Source of the DNA: CAG-452 sp045531335
GTDB lineage: Bacteria > Bacillota > Clostridia > TANB77 > CAG-508
Assembly (NCBI GenBank): GCA_045531335.1
Contig: JAZSDU010000006.1
Span: 1 to 14,946 of the forward strand
DNA: 14,946 bases
Direction: 5' to 3'
Below the pieces are notes generated by a model, which saw nothing but the letters and a program-made list of their open reading frames with translations, was not told the DNA's origin and made no database searches. Position numbers and translations under genes: made by a program. Shown here one piece after another: positions 5,999 to 12,855 of this stretch (the stretch's first letter is position 1; each line of letters starts with the position of its first letter).

Positions 5999-6072
5999 TG
6001 TAGGGGCGAGGTTCCACCCTCGCCCGTTAATTATATTTATTATGCGGGTCGGGGTGGAACCCGACCCCTACA
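5999..6072. repeat. G+C-rich palindromic repeat pair, copy 1
   Basis: Two imperfect units face each other, starting TGTAGGGGCG at 5999 and ending CCCCTACA at 6072. Each unit can also fold on itself (GGGCGAGG/CCTCGCCC type stems). It begins 20 bp after the stop of the uridylyltransferase gene on the minus strand. It stands out sharply by base composition and shares TGTAGGGGCG with copy 2 and TAGGGGCG with copy 3. Confidence 0.8.
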
Positions 6073-6092
6073 TCGTTTGCATTTATTTAATC

Positions 6093-7331
6093 TTACAATT
6101 TGTGATATTTATTATATAATTCTACTGCCGTTTGAGCGCTGTCTGCTCCTTCTTTTCCTTTTACCGGTGCAAATTCTTCTTCTCTTTTTACTCTTAAAAT
6201 TAACATATCATCTAATTTATTAAATGCATCAAATATAAAGCTTTCAAATTTATATGCATTTGGCTCTTCTGGTTTTATAATATTTCCTTTTTCATCTAAA
6301 TATGTTGCTTTCTTAAATGCACTGTGATATGGAAGTTTTTGACTTCCTATAATTTCTAATCCTTTAATATTAAACATGTTACAATTTATATGAGATTCTC
6401 CATAAACCAAATTGTTGTTTTCATCAACTTCATTTGCCATTTCTTCTGTTATTTCTGTATATTCTACTACACTTGGTTTACCATTCTTTTTGCAGAACAC
6501 TCCAACTTTTTCACTCGGACTTGCTTTTACTAAAGATTTTCCTATCTCTAAAACTTTATTTCCTTTTGCTAGTCCAATTAAAACTTCATCTACCATTTTT
6601 GCAAGTGGATTATCAATAGGACCTATAAAAATCCATTCAATATTTCTTTCTCTCATATCTTCTACAACATCATTTTTAAACATTGCTTCAAAAATTCCAC
6701 CATGTCCGTCAGCAGCTTCTTTAATTATTCCTTCTTCTGTTAAAAGAACTTTTCCATTTGTATCTATCATTGGAAGTTCTCCTTGAACAAAAAATTTTAT
6801 TGCATCTTTTGGATAATTAAAATAATTATTTTTTTCAAAAAATTCTACTGTTTGTTCATTATTTTCTCTACTTGTCATTATATACCAAGGAATAATTACA
6901 TCATATTTATTTTTAGCATCTTTTAAATTATCGCATAATATTTCAAATAAAGATTTTGGCTCTGGTTTTATATTTAAAATATATGTTCCTTTAGGACCAT
7001 TATGTCCAAGTCTTGTTCCTTGACCTCCTGCCATTGTAACCACAGCAAGTTTGCCTTTTTTTATTTCCTCTGCCCCTATTTTCATATATTTTTCATAATC
7101 TAATATTTTTTCTTTTTCTATATATGAAATAGGTTCAATTTTATCTTGACCTTGTTCAATCTCTTTTTTTGTATTTTCATATAACTTATTTAATTGCTCA
7201 AAATCTATATTAATTATTTGATTTAATAAATGTTCTTTTTTTTCATTGTTTAAATTTTCATATTGTGATAATAAATGCATTTGATTATATTTTTCTAATA
7301 TTTTTTTAGCTTCATTATATTTATTTTCCAA
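6093..7331 (-). CDS. UDPGP-family UTP--sugar-1-phosphate uridylyltransferase
   Basis: This 412-residue protein belongs to the eukaryotic-type UDPGP/UAP family. An N-terminal helical region (about 1-90) precedes the nucleotide-binding signature AGGQGTRLG (101-109) with PKG at 113-115. GPIDNPLAKM, GESHINCNMF and the C-terminal EFAPVKGKEGADSAQTA follow, as in UDP-N-acetylglucosamine or UDP-glucose pyrophosphorylases of this family. It transfers UMP from UTP to a sugar-1-phosphate. The neighbouring phosphoglucomutase points to glucose-1-phosphate, but GlcNAc-1-phosphate cannot be excluded. The start is TTG, with AAGGAG 8 nt upstream. It is unrelated in sequence to the usual bacterial GalU. Palindromic repeats flank it on both sides. 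Confidence 0.88.
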   Translation of the reverse strand: MENKYNEAKKILEKYNQMHLLSQYENLNNEKKEHLLNQIINIDFEQLNKLYENTKKEIEQGQDKIEPISYIEKEKILDYEKYMKIGAEEIKKGKLAVVTMAGGQGTRLGHNGPKGTYILNIKPEPKSLFEILCDNLKDAKNKYDVIIPWYIMTSRENNEQTVEFFEKNNYFNYPKDAIKFFVQGELPMIDTNGKVLLTEEGIIKEAADGHGGIFEAMFKNDVVEDMRERNIEWIFIGPIDNPLAKMVDEVLIGLAKGNKVLEIGKSLVKASPSEKVGVFCKKNGKPSVVEYTEITEEMANEVDENNNLVYGESHINCNMFNIKGLEIIGSQKLPYHSAFKKATYLDEKGNIIKPEEPNAYKFESFIFDAFNKLDDMLILRVKREEEFAPVKGKEGADSAQTAVELYNKYHKL

Positions 7332-7365
7332 AATATCAGCTCCTTCTATTTATTTTTATTGTTAT

Positions 7366-7392
7366 ATTATATTAATTTATAAATTTAGTCAA
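7366..7392 (-). promoter_or_regulatory. Possible promoter of the uridylyltransferase gene
   Basis: On the minus strand TTGACT (7387-7392) is followed after 15 bp by TATAAT (7366-7371). The spacer is short; TAATAT at 17 bp spacing is an alternative -10. It lies 35-60 bp before the TTG start. Confidence 0.4.
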
Positions 7393-7414
7393 CAAATTAT
7401 ATAAATTTAAATAA

Positions 7415-7466
7415 GGGCGCAGTTCGGTATTCCTTATAGGTCTTTCTTACCGACTACGCCCCTACA
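7415..7466. repeat. G+C-rich palindromic repeat, copy 2
   Basis: The arms GGGCGCAGTTCGGTA (7415-7429) and TACCGACTACGCCC (7448-7461) pair with two irregularities, and CCTACA completes the family end at 7466. It starts 2 bp after the stop of the 178-residue gene on the minus strand, so it could also act as its terminator. Confidence 0.7.
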
Positions 7467-7468
7467 TT

Positions 7469-8005
7469 CTAATTTGCTTTTTTCTTTTTGTAGTCTTCAA
7501 ATATATCTTCTATTTTATGAATCCCTGATGTATTTATAATTAATTCGTGTGTATCTAATATTTCTCTTATATTATCATCAAATTCTCTTACTTCATAACA
7601 ATCAATAATTGTTATTTCTTTTTTGCCTATTTTACTACTATTTTTATTTAGGAATCTTTCTATTATTTTATTTGTCTCTTTAATATATTTTCTACTTCCA
7701 CTTATTAATATATTTATTTCATTTTTGTTTTCTAATATGTTTTTTAATTTCTTTTCAATATTAAAATATTTTTGTATTTTATTACTGTTCCAATTTATAT
7801 TTAAGATTTTTTCTTTTTCTGAATTATTTATTACTAAATTAGATAAAACATTATTTACATTTTCTTTTAAATTATATTCTAGAACTGTTTCAATCTCTAT
7901 ACCATTTTTAATTTCACTTTTTATATATGGCAGAATCATGGTTACTAAATGCATGGTACTCACATAAAATCCACATACTCTTTTTACTATATTAATATCT
8001 CCCAT
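7469..8005 (-). CDS. Uncharacterised protein, 178 aa, divergent from spoIIR
   Basis: The function is not recognised. GGGGGGA lies about 8 nt before the ATG, and the AT-rich codon use matches the core genes. The N-terminus (VCGFYVSTMHLVTMILPYI) is mildly hydrophobic but interrupted by charged residues, so a membrane anchor is doubtful. The rest is Asn/Lys/Glu-rich and alternates helices with short beta strands (INILISGSRKYI near 98-109; ITIIDCYEV near 131-139), suggesting a small alpha/beta protein. It is divergent from spoIIR, and a Spo0A-like box lies between them, so a sporulation-linked role is possible but unproven. Copy 2 of the palindromic repeat follows its stop. Confidence 0.75.
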   Translation of the reverse strand: MGDINIVKRVCGFYVSTMHLVTMILPYIKSEIKNGIEIETVLEYNLKENVNNVLSNLVINNSEKEKILNINWNSNKIQKYFNIEKKLKNILENKNEINILISGSRKYIKETNKIIERFLNKNSSKIGKKEITIIDCYEVREFDDNIREILDTHELIINTSGIHKIEDIFEDYKKKKAN

Positions 8006-8032
8006 TTTCAGTCCCCCCGTAAGATTTTCTAC

Positions 8033-8047
8033 TGGTAAATTTTACCA
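8033..8047. promoter_or_regulatory. Short palindrome, possible operator
   Basis: TGGTAAA and TTTACCA flank a single T, 28 bp upstream of the 178-residue gene. A further inverted repeat TTGTAAA/TTTACAA (8142-8148 and 8157-8163) lies on the spoIIR side. Either may be a protein-binding site; no regulator can be named. Confidence 0.35.
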
Positions 8048-8083
8048 TTTATTTCCATTGGTGTCAATATTAATCGTATGTGT

Positions 8084-8094
8084 AAATTCGACAA
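8084..8094 (-). promoter_or_regulatory. Spo0A-like box upstream of spoIIR
   Basis: On the minus strand this reads TTGTCGAATTT, containing the 0A-box core TGTCGAA (8087-8093). It lies 100 bp before spoIIR and 79 bp before the divergent 178-residue gene, and could control either one. The match is by consensus only. Confidence 0.6.
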
Positions 8095-8194
8095 CTAAAT
8101 ACTTAAAAAATGTATATTTTTTTAATTTTGGTTAATACTTTTTGTAAAGATAAAAATTTACAATATTTTAATTTTTTACAAACGGAGGATTATA

Positions 8195-8857
8195 ATGAAA
8201 GTTTTTTCAAAATTTATATCTATTTCAAATTTTAAACGTTTATTACTATTATTAGTATTATTATTTATTTATACATTTATATGCGCTTTTTCATATGTTA
8301 ATGCTGTATCTACAAATATACAAGATAGTGTTTTTAGATTACATGTTATTGCAAATAGTGATTCTGATGAAGATCAAAATCTAAAATATATTGTAAGAGA
8401 TAAAGTTCTAGAATATATAAATAGCATTTCTACTAATGAAAGCTCTAAAGAAGAAGTAATTGCTTTAGCTAATAAAAACATTAATGAAATTCAAATGATA
8501 GCTGAAAATACAATTCGTGAAAATGGATATAATTATTCTATAAAACTAAATATAGGCAATTTTGCTTTTCCAACTAAAACATATGGAGATATATCTTTTC
8601 CTGCTGGCTTTTATGATGCTTTAAAAATTGAAATTGGTGAAGCAAAAGGTCAAAATTGGTGGTGCGTAATGTTTCCTCCGTTGTGCTTTGTTGATGTAAC
8701 AAGCGGTGTAGTGCCTGAAGAGTCTAAAGAAATTATGAAAGAAAATTTATCAGATGAAGAATATGAATTAGTTTCTGAAAACAGTAATGATATAAATTTT
8801 AAATTTAAAATTATAGAAATGTTTCAAAATATAGGTATAAAATTAGCACAAAGCTAA
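8195..8857 (+). CDS. spoIIR: Stage II sporulation protein R
   Basis: SpoIIR is made in the forespore and exported to the intermembrane space, where it triggers SpoIIGA to process pro-sigma-E in the mother cell. The 220-residue product has a short basic N-terminus, a hydrophobic export segment at about 14-36 (LLLLLVLLFIYTFICAF), the family signature RLHVIANSDSDEDQNLKY (48-65) and WWCVMFPPLCF with VDVTSG near 150-167. The length is in the usual range. GGAGG lies 7 nt upstream of the ATG. The 100-bp leader is almost pure A/T with a Spo0A-like box at its far end. In Bacillus the gene depends on sigma-F; a GTATA...GGTTAATA arrangement at about 8112-8136 resembles that class, but its spacer is short. 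Confidence 0.95.
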   Translation: MKVFSKFISISNFKRLLLLLVLLFIYTFICAFSYVNAVSTNIQDSVFRLHVIANSDSDEDQNLKYIVRDKVLEYINSISTNESSKEEVIALANKNINEIQMIAENTIRENGYNYSIKLNIGNFAFPTKTYGDISFPAGFYDALKIEIGEAKGQNWWCVMFPPLCFVDVTSGVVPEESKEIMKENLSDEEYELVSENSNDINFKFKIIEMFQNIGIKLAQS

Positions 8858-8911
8858 AAAAATACCTGAGGCCATTGTAAAACTAATTATTTTATGATAT
8901 ATTTTTTTATA

Positions 8912-8941
8912 GAATTAGAGTGTAATTATACACTCTAATTC
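8912..8941 (+). terminator. Perfect hairpin between spoIIR and murA
   Basis: GAATTAGAGTGTA (8912-8924) and TACACTCTAATTC (8929-8941) pair perfectly around a 4-nt loop. ATTTTGT follows, a weak U-tract. It probably ends the spoIIR transcript; an operator role for murA is an alternative. Confidence 0.6.
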
Positions 8942-8989
8942 ATTTTGTAACAAATGTAATAGGAATTGTAACTATTTAAGGGGGATTAT

Positions 8990-10249
8990 ATGGAAAAACT
9001 AATAATTAATGGTCCAACACCATTAAGAGGGGAAGTTAATATAAGCGGAGCAAAAAATTCTGCTGTAGCAATATTACCAGCTACTTTACTTATAGATGGT
9101 ATATGCACTATTAATAATTTACCAAATATAATGGATGTTAAACTTTCTTGTGAAATTTTAGAAGGTCTTGGTGCAAAAATAAAATGGCTAAATAAAAATA
9201 GCATCGAAATTAATACTAGAAATATAACTAATACAATCGCCCCTATAGATTTAACTAGAAAATTTAGAGCTTCATATTATCTAATAGGCTCTATGCTTGG
9301 TAGAAAAAAAGAAATAGAAGTTGGTCTTCCAGGTGGTTGTAATTTAGGTGCAAGACCTATTGATCAACATATTAAAGGTTTTGAGCTTTTGGGTGCAGAT
9401 GTTGAGATTACTGGTGGTAATGTTAGAGCGACTGCAAAAAAACTTATTGGTACAAATATTTATATGGATATTGTTTCAGTTGGAGCAACAATAAATGTAA
9501 TGCTTGCAGGTGTACTTGCAGAAGGTACTACAATTATTGATAATGCTGCCAAAGAGCCACATATAGTTGATATTGCTAATTTCCTAAATACTATGGGAGC
9601 AGATATCCGTGGTGCTGGAACAGATATGATTAAAATAAATGGTGTTAAATCTCTAAAAGGCGGACAAAGCTACAGCGTTGTTCCAGATCAAATTGAAGCT
9701 GGTACTTTTATGCTTGCTGCTGTTGCTTCAAAAGGAGATTTAACAATTAAAAACTGTATTCCAGAGCATTTAGAATGTATAACTGCTAAAATTTTAGAAA
9801 TTGGTGGAAATGTAGATATGAATGGAGATAGCCTTAGAGTTTGGTGTGATAAAAGGCCTTCTAAAGCTACTATAAAAACCCTACCATATCCTGGATTTCC
9901 TACAGATTTACAACCTCAAATGGGAGTTGTTCTATCTCTTGCTGATGGTACAAGCATAATAAATGAAAGTATTTGGGAATCTAGATTTCAATACACAAAT
10001 GAGTTAAATAAAATGGGAGCTCAAATAACTGCTCAAGGTAAATCTGCTATATTTGAAGGTGTTGAAAAACTTAGTGGTGCTTCTGTATATTCAACAGATT
10101 TACGTGCTGGTGCAGCACTAATTGTTGCAGGAGTATCTGCCGAAGGTACTACAGAAGTATATAATTTAGAGCACATTGATAGAGGATATGAAAATATCGA
10201 AGAAAAATTTAGAAATATTGGAGCAGACATACAAAGAATCACAGAGTAA
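8990..10249 (+). CDS. murA: UDP-N-acetylglucosamine 1-carboxyvinyltransferase (MurA)
   Basis: MurA transfers enolpyruvate from PEP to UDP-GlcNAc, the first committed step of peptidoglycan synthesis, in the cytoplasm. The 419-residue length is standard. The UDP-GlcNAc-binding Lys22-Asn23 (GAKNSAVAI) is present. The catalytic loop PGGCNLGARPIDQH places the PEP-attacking cysteine at 117, the residue alkylated by fosfomycin, so the enzyme should be of the sensitive type. IEAGTFMLAA and GYENIEEKF complete the two-domain EPT fold. AAGGGGG lies about 7 nt before the ATG. Two TTGTAAC heptamers (8945-8951 and 8965-8971) lie upstream of the ribosome binding site and may belong to its promoter. A palindromic repeat follows its stop. 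Confidence 0.96.
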   Translation: MEKLIINGPTPLRGEVNISGAKNSAVAILPATLLIDGICTINNLPNIMDVKLSCEILEGLGAKIKWLNKNSIEINTRNITNTIAPIDLTRKFRASYYLIGSMLGRKKEIEVGLPGGCNLGARPIDQHIKGFELLGADVEITGGNVRATAKKLIGTNIYMDIVSVGATINVMLAGVLAEGTTIIDNAAKEPHIVDIANFLNTMGADIRGAGTDMIKINGVKSLKGGQSYSVVPDQIEAGTFMLAAVASKGDLTIKNCIPEHLECITAKILEIGGNVDMNGDSLRVWCDKRPSKATIKTLPYPGFPTDLQPQMGVVLSLADGTSIINESIWESRFQYTNELNKMGAQITAQGKSAIFEGVEKLSGASVYSTDLRAGAALIVAGVSAEGTTEVYNLEHIDRGYENIEEKFRNIGADIQRITE

Positions 10250-10265
10250 AAATGAATCTTATTTG

Positions 10266-10338
10266 TGAGGGCGGACACGGGGTTCCGCCCCTACGCATAT
10301 ATTTAAAAATAATTGTCTGGGCATGAACCCGACACCCC
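10266..10338. repeat. G+C-rich palindromic repeat pair, copy 3
   Basis: Unit one (10269-10290) has the stem GGGCGGA/TCCGCCC and ends CCTAC. Unit two (10314-10334) has TGTC-GGG/CCC-GACA with a bulged T. It starts 19 bp after the murA stop and overlaps the upstream in-frame extension of the next gene, which argues against that longer start. Confidence 0.75.
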
Positions 10339-10364
10339 GTAATATAAATCAAAGGATGAAAAAA

Positions 10365-11144
10365 ATGTTTAAATACTGTAGTTTATATAGTGGAAGTAGT
10401 GGTAACAGTTTTTTTGTACAAACTCCTAATACTAATTTAATTATTGATGCAGGAGTCAGTGTAAAAAAGATAACTACTGCACTTGAAGAAATAAATGTAG
10501 ATGCTAAAGATATTGATGCAATATTAGTTACACATGATCACATTGATCACACTAAAAGCCTTGCTACTTTATCTAATAAATATAATATACCAATATATGC
10601 AAATAAAAAAACTTGGAATGCTATTCCAAATGTAGCAAATAAAGTTTCAGATAATAATAAAAAAATATTTAACATATCAGAAACATTTTCAATAGGAGAT
10701 ATAAAAATATTGCCTTTTCGCACTCCTCATGATGCAGCCGATCCATGTGGTTTTAATTTATATAATTCTAACAAAAAAATTAGTATTGCAACAGATATAG
10801 GTTGCATTTCTGAAGAACTGTTAAACTATTTAAAAGATAGTTCTTGTGTTTTATTAGAATCAAATTATGACCCTGAAATATTAAAATGCTCTTCTTATCC
10901 TTATCACCTAAAGCAAAGAATATTAAGCGATAAAGGACATTTATCTAACGCTTCTGCAGGCAAAACTCTCTCTAAACTTTATGATTTTGGATTAGAAAAA
11001 GCATTATTAGTTCACTTGAGTAAAGAAAATAACTTCCCGGAACTTGCATATGAAACAATAAGAAACGAAACCTTAAATTGTAAAAATTTATCTATTGATA
11101 TTGCACCTCGTGATAATCCAAGTAAATTGTTTGAGGTTTGCTAA
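10365..11144 (+). CDS. yycJ: YycJ/WalJ-type metallo-beta-lactamase-fold hydrolase
   Basis: This 259-residue metallo-hydrolase is of the YycJ (WalJ) family. The family opening YSGSSGNSF (8-16) and the metal signature HDHIDH (57-62) are clear. FRTPHDAADPCGF, ATDIGC and ESNYDPEIL follow, and VHLSKENN holds the last histidine, all in family order. In Bacillus the homolog lies with the WalKR system and has been linked to cell-wall control and DNA repair nuclease activity; here it follows murA, with no two-component genes in view. I chose the ATG at 10365 because AAAGG lies 9 nt upstream and the longer in-frame start at 10323 would put repeat DNA in the protein. It is not closely related to the hydrolase at 617-1315. 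Confidence 0.9.
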   Translation: MFKYCSLYSGSSGNSFFVQTPNTNLIIDAGVSVKKITTALEEINVDAKDIDAILVTHDHIDHTKSLATLSNKYNIPIYANKKTWNAIPNVANKVSDNNKKIFNISETFSIGDIKILPFRTPHDAADPCGFNLYNSNKKISIATDIGCISEELLNYLKDSSCVLLESNYDPEILKCSSYPYHLKQRILSDKGHLSNASAGKTLSKLYDFGLEKALLVHLSKENNFPELAYETIRNETLNCKNLSIDIAPRDNPSKLFEVC

Positions 11145-11165
11145 ATAATTGAAAAATCTATTCGC

Positions 11166-11187
11166 GGGCGGACACGGTGTTCCGCCC
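11166..11187. repeat. G+C-rich palindromic repeat, copy 4
   Basis: This 22-bp single unit differs from unit one of copy 3 (10269-10290) at one base. It folds as GGGCGGA/TCCGCCC and lies 21 bp after the yycJ stop. Confidence 0.8.
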
Positions 11188-11211
11188 AATTTTGTATAAT
11201 ATGTTAAGAGA

Positions 11212-11243
11212 AAAAGGATATTCTTTTAAAAGAATATCCTTTT
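11212..11243. terminator. Perfect 32-bp palindromic terminator
   Basis: The arms 11212-11227 and 11228-11243 are exact reverse complements. T-rich runs follow on both strands (TTTTATTT on plus, TTTTTCTCTT on minus). It can end yycJ transcription from the left and the small-ORF/RNA transcript from the right. Confidence 0.8.
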
Positions 11244-11278
11244 ATTTAGAAATAAATCTTAATAGAATTAAATTTATG

Positions 11279-11356
11279 GGGGCATGCAGGGAATAAGAAA
11301 GGAAACCTATTTATTTGGGCTAAATTATAAATAGTCTATGCCATAACTTCCCTGCA
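11279..11356. ncRNA. Candidate structured RNA, strand uncertain
   Basis: A closing stem TGCAGGGAA/TTCCCTGCA (11285-11293 and 11348-11356, 9 bp, perfect) encloses an inner stem CTATTTAT/ATAAATAG (11307-11314 and 11327-11334, 8 bp, perfect) with a 12-nt loop and asymmetric internal loops. GGCAT (11281-11285) outside the stem can pair with ATGCC (11338-11342) inside it, allowing a pseudoknot or an alternative fold. The segment is richer in G than its surroundings. On the minus strand it sits between the 33-codon ORF and a terminator, so it would be that transcript's 3' part. I could not match it to 6S, SRP, tmRNA or common riboswitches. Confidence 0.4.
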
Positions 11357-11424
11357 AGATAAAAAACATTTATATTTATGCGTACAACAATTAAACTAAC
11401 GCAGTAATAGTTTGCATTAAATCT

Positions 11425-11526
11425 TTATTTACTAATTATTTTGAGTATCTTTTTTGAGAATTTTTTTACGATATTTTTTCTGACAGTAAAAAATATAAGA
11501 AAAAATAATAAGAATTTAAAAATCAT
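11425..11526 (-). CDS. 33-aa hydrophobic-cationic peptide
   Basis: The ORF has AGGTG five nt before its ATG and a good promoter about 60 bp upstream of the start. Residues 1-15 (MIFKFLLFFLIFFTV) form a strongly hydrophobic segment. Residues 16-33 hold nine Arg/Lys and no acidic residue (RKNIVKKFSKKILKIISK), which could form an amphipathic helix. The layout fits a small inner-membrane peptide, for example a type I toxin-like or bacteriocin-like peptide, or a small sporulation membrane protein. Low-complexity AT-rich DNA can give such ORFs by chance, since TTT and AAA dominate, so the promoter and ribosome binding site carry most of the weight. It lies directly downstream of spmB on the same strand but has its own promoter. 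Confidence 0.5.
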   Translation of the reverse strand: MIFKFLLFFLIFFTVRKNIVKKFSKKILKIISK

Positions 11527-11586
11527 TCTTTCACCTAGAATCTTTATAAATAATTAATTGATAATTTTTAGATTAAATATGCTATT

Positions 11587-11615
11587 ATAATACTATCTTT
11601 TCCAAAAAATGTCAA
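11587..11615 (-). promoter_or_regulatory. Promoter of the small-peptide transcript
   Basis: On the minus strand TTGACA (11610-11615) is followed after 17 bp by TATTAT (11587-11592), with TATAAT overlapping 3 bp further on. It lies just after the spmB stop and points to the 33-codon ORF, the candidate RNA and the terminator at 11212-11243, predicting a transcript of about 370 nt. Confidence 0.65.
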
Positions 11616-11623
11616 TAAAAACT

Positions 11624-12151
11624 TTACGACATAAAATTACAAATTATTACAGAAGTTATCATTCCTATTAAATCTCCAATTAATGCAGCTGCCAAAACAA
11701 ATCTTGTTTTTTTTATTCCAACTACACTAGTATATATTGCAATTGTATATAATGTTGTTTCTGTTGATCCCATTATAGTAGAAGTAATTAATCCTATTTT
11801 GCTATCTACACCATATTCCCTCATTATATCGCTTCCTATTGCAATAGACGCACTCCCTGAAATTGGCCTAAGCATTGCAAGTGGCATTATTTCTGTAGGA
11901 ATATTTAAAAATTCTACCACTGGGTAAATTAATCTTATTATAAAATCAATTACTCCTGAATATCTTAAAGCTCCAATTGCAACAAATAATCCTATTAGAG
12001 TAGGAAATATTTTTACAACAATTTCAATCCCCTCTTTTGCTCCATTTAGAAAAATATCAAAAACTTTCTTTTTTTCTATTAATCCATATGTAAGTATTAA
12101 TAAAATAGTAACTGGAATTGCTAAATTAGATAAATAATTAATAATAGTCAT
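11624..12151 (-). CDS. spmB: Spore maturation protein B
   Basis: SpmB is a membrane protein acting with SpmA in dehydration of the spore core, and loss of either lowers spore heat resistance in Bacillus. The 175-residue product carries the nucleoside-recognition Gate domain. Several membrane segments are visible (about 8-24, 45-62, 66-84, 98-110 and 150-172), as are the family motifs RPISGS (95-100) and GSTETTLYT (128-136). AGGAG lies close before the ATG, and the start is 9 bp after the spmA stop, so the two form one operon. I see no strong terminator directly after it; a new promoter begins 9 bp beyond its stop. Confidence 0.93.
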   Translation of the reverse strand: MTIINYLSNLAIPVTILLILTYGLIEKKKVFDIFLNGAKEGIEIVVKIFPTLIGLFVAIGALRYSGVIDFIIRLIYPVVEFLNIPTEIMPLAMLRPISGSASIAIGSDIMREYGVDSKIGLITSTIMGSTETTLYTIAIYTSVVGIKKTRFVLAAALIGDLIGMITSVIICNFMS

Positions 12152-12160
12152 CCTAATCTC

Positions 12161-12736
12161 CTAAAATTTCTTCATTAATAATTTTGCTGATATTAAAGCA
12201 GCAACCGCAGCACAAATAGTTGCTATCCATACAGGAATTATCATTGCTGTAGGATTATTTGACCCCAATGAACTTCTAATAGCTATAACCGTTGTTGGTA
12301 TTAATTGAATAGATGCTGTGTTTAAAACAATAAGCATAGCCATAGAATTTGATAATTTATTTTTATCTTTATTGTTTTTTTGCATTGATTTCATTGCTTT
12401 CAATCCCAATGGAGTAGCTGCATTTCCAAGTCCCATAATATTTGCAATAATATTCATTGTTATTTCTTTATGAACTTTCTCATCTTTTTTTATTTTTGGA
12501 AATATTTTTTTCATAATAGGATTTAAGATTTTACTTAAATGTTTTACTATTTTTGTTTCAGATGCAATCTGCATTATTCCATTCCATAAACAAATTGTTC
12601 CAAGTAATGAAATAGACAAATCTACTGCAGATTTTGTCGATTCAAAAATTGAATTATTTACTTCTGCAATCCTTCCATTTAGAAATGCATATATAAATGA
12701 AATTATTATAAATAATGGCCAAATAAAATTTAACAT
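12161..12736 (-). CDS. spmA: Spore maturation protein A
   Basis: This 191-residue Gate-domain membrane protein is the partner of SpmB. An N-terminal membrane segment (3-19), a second near 40-57, the signature NIMGLGNAATPLGLKAM (99-115) and C-terminal segments at about 132-153 and 164-187 match the family in order and length. AAGGAG lies 6-7 nt before the ATG. It is the first gene of the spmAB operon and diverges from abrB across 160 bp. No clear sigma-E or sigma-A promoter could be assigned on this strand. The Gate domain is shared with nucleoside transporters, but the substrate of SpmA/B is not known. Confidence 0.93.
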   Translation of the reverse strand: MLNFIWPLFIIISFIYAFLNGRIAEVNNSIFESTKSAVDLSISLLGTICLWNGIMQIASETKIVKHLSKILNPIMKKIFPKIKKDEKVHKEITMNIIANIMGLGNAATPLGLKAMKSMQKNNKDKNKLSNSMAMLIVLNTASIQLIPTTVIAIRSSLGSNNPTAMIIPVWIATICAAVAALISAKLLMKKF

Positions 12737-12819
12737 TTTTTCTCCTTTTTATAGGTAAATATATTCACAAAACAATTTTAATATGATAAAATAATTTACA
12801 GAAAAAGGAAGATAATTTA

Positions 12820-12848
12820 TTGACCTTTTATATAAACTATGGTATCAT
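12820..12848 (+). promoter_or_regulatory. abrB promoter
   Basis: TTGACC (12820-12825), a 17-bp spacer and TATCAT (12843-12848) form a sigma-A-type promoter. Transcription should begin near 12855, directly before or within the Spo0A-like boxes. Confidence 0.75.
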
Positions 12849-12855
12849 TTAATAA

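Noticed and set aside
6412..6786. Plus-strand ORF inside the uridylyltransferase gene and similar opposite-strand ORFs
   Set aside because: They are antisense shadows of well-supported genes, rich in Ser/Phe/Leu, without ribosome binding sites or family motifs.
10323..10364. Longer in-frame start for the YycJ gene
   Set aside because: It would place palindromic-repeat DNA in the coding sequence, lacks a ribosome binding site and extends before the conserved YSGSSGNS opening.
11279..11356. Assignment of the structured segment to 6S RNA, SRP RNA, tmRNA or a known riboswitch
   Set aside because: None of the conserved motifs of those families is visible, and the length is too short for 6S or tmRNA; it is kept only as an unnamed candidate.
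12635..12640. Spo0A-like core TGTCGA in spmA
   Set aside because: It lies inside the coding sequence, matches only partly and is unrelated to a promoter.
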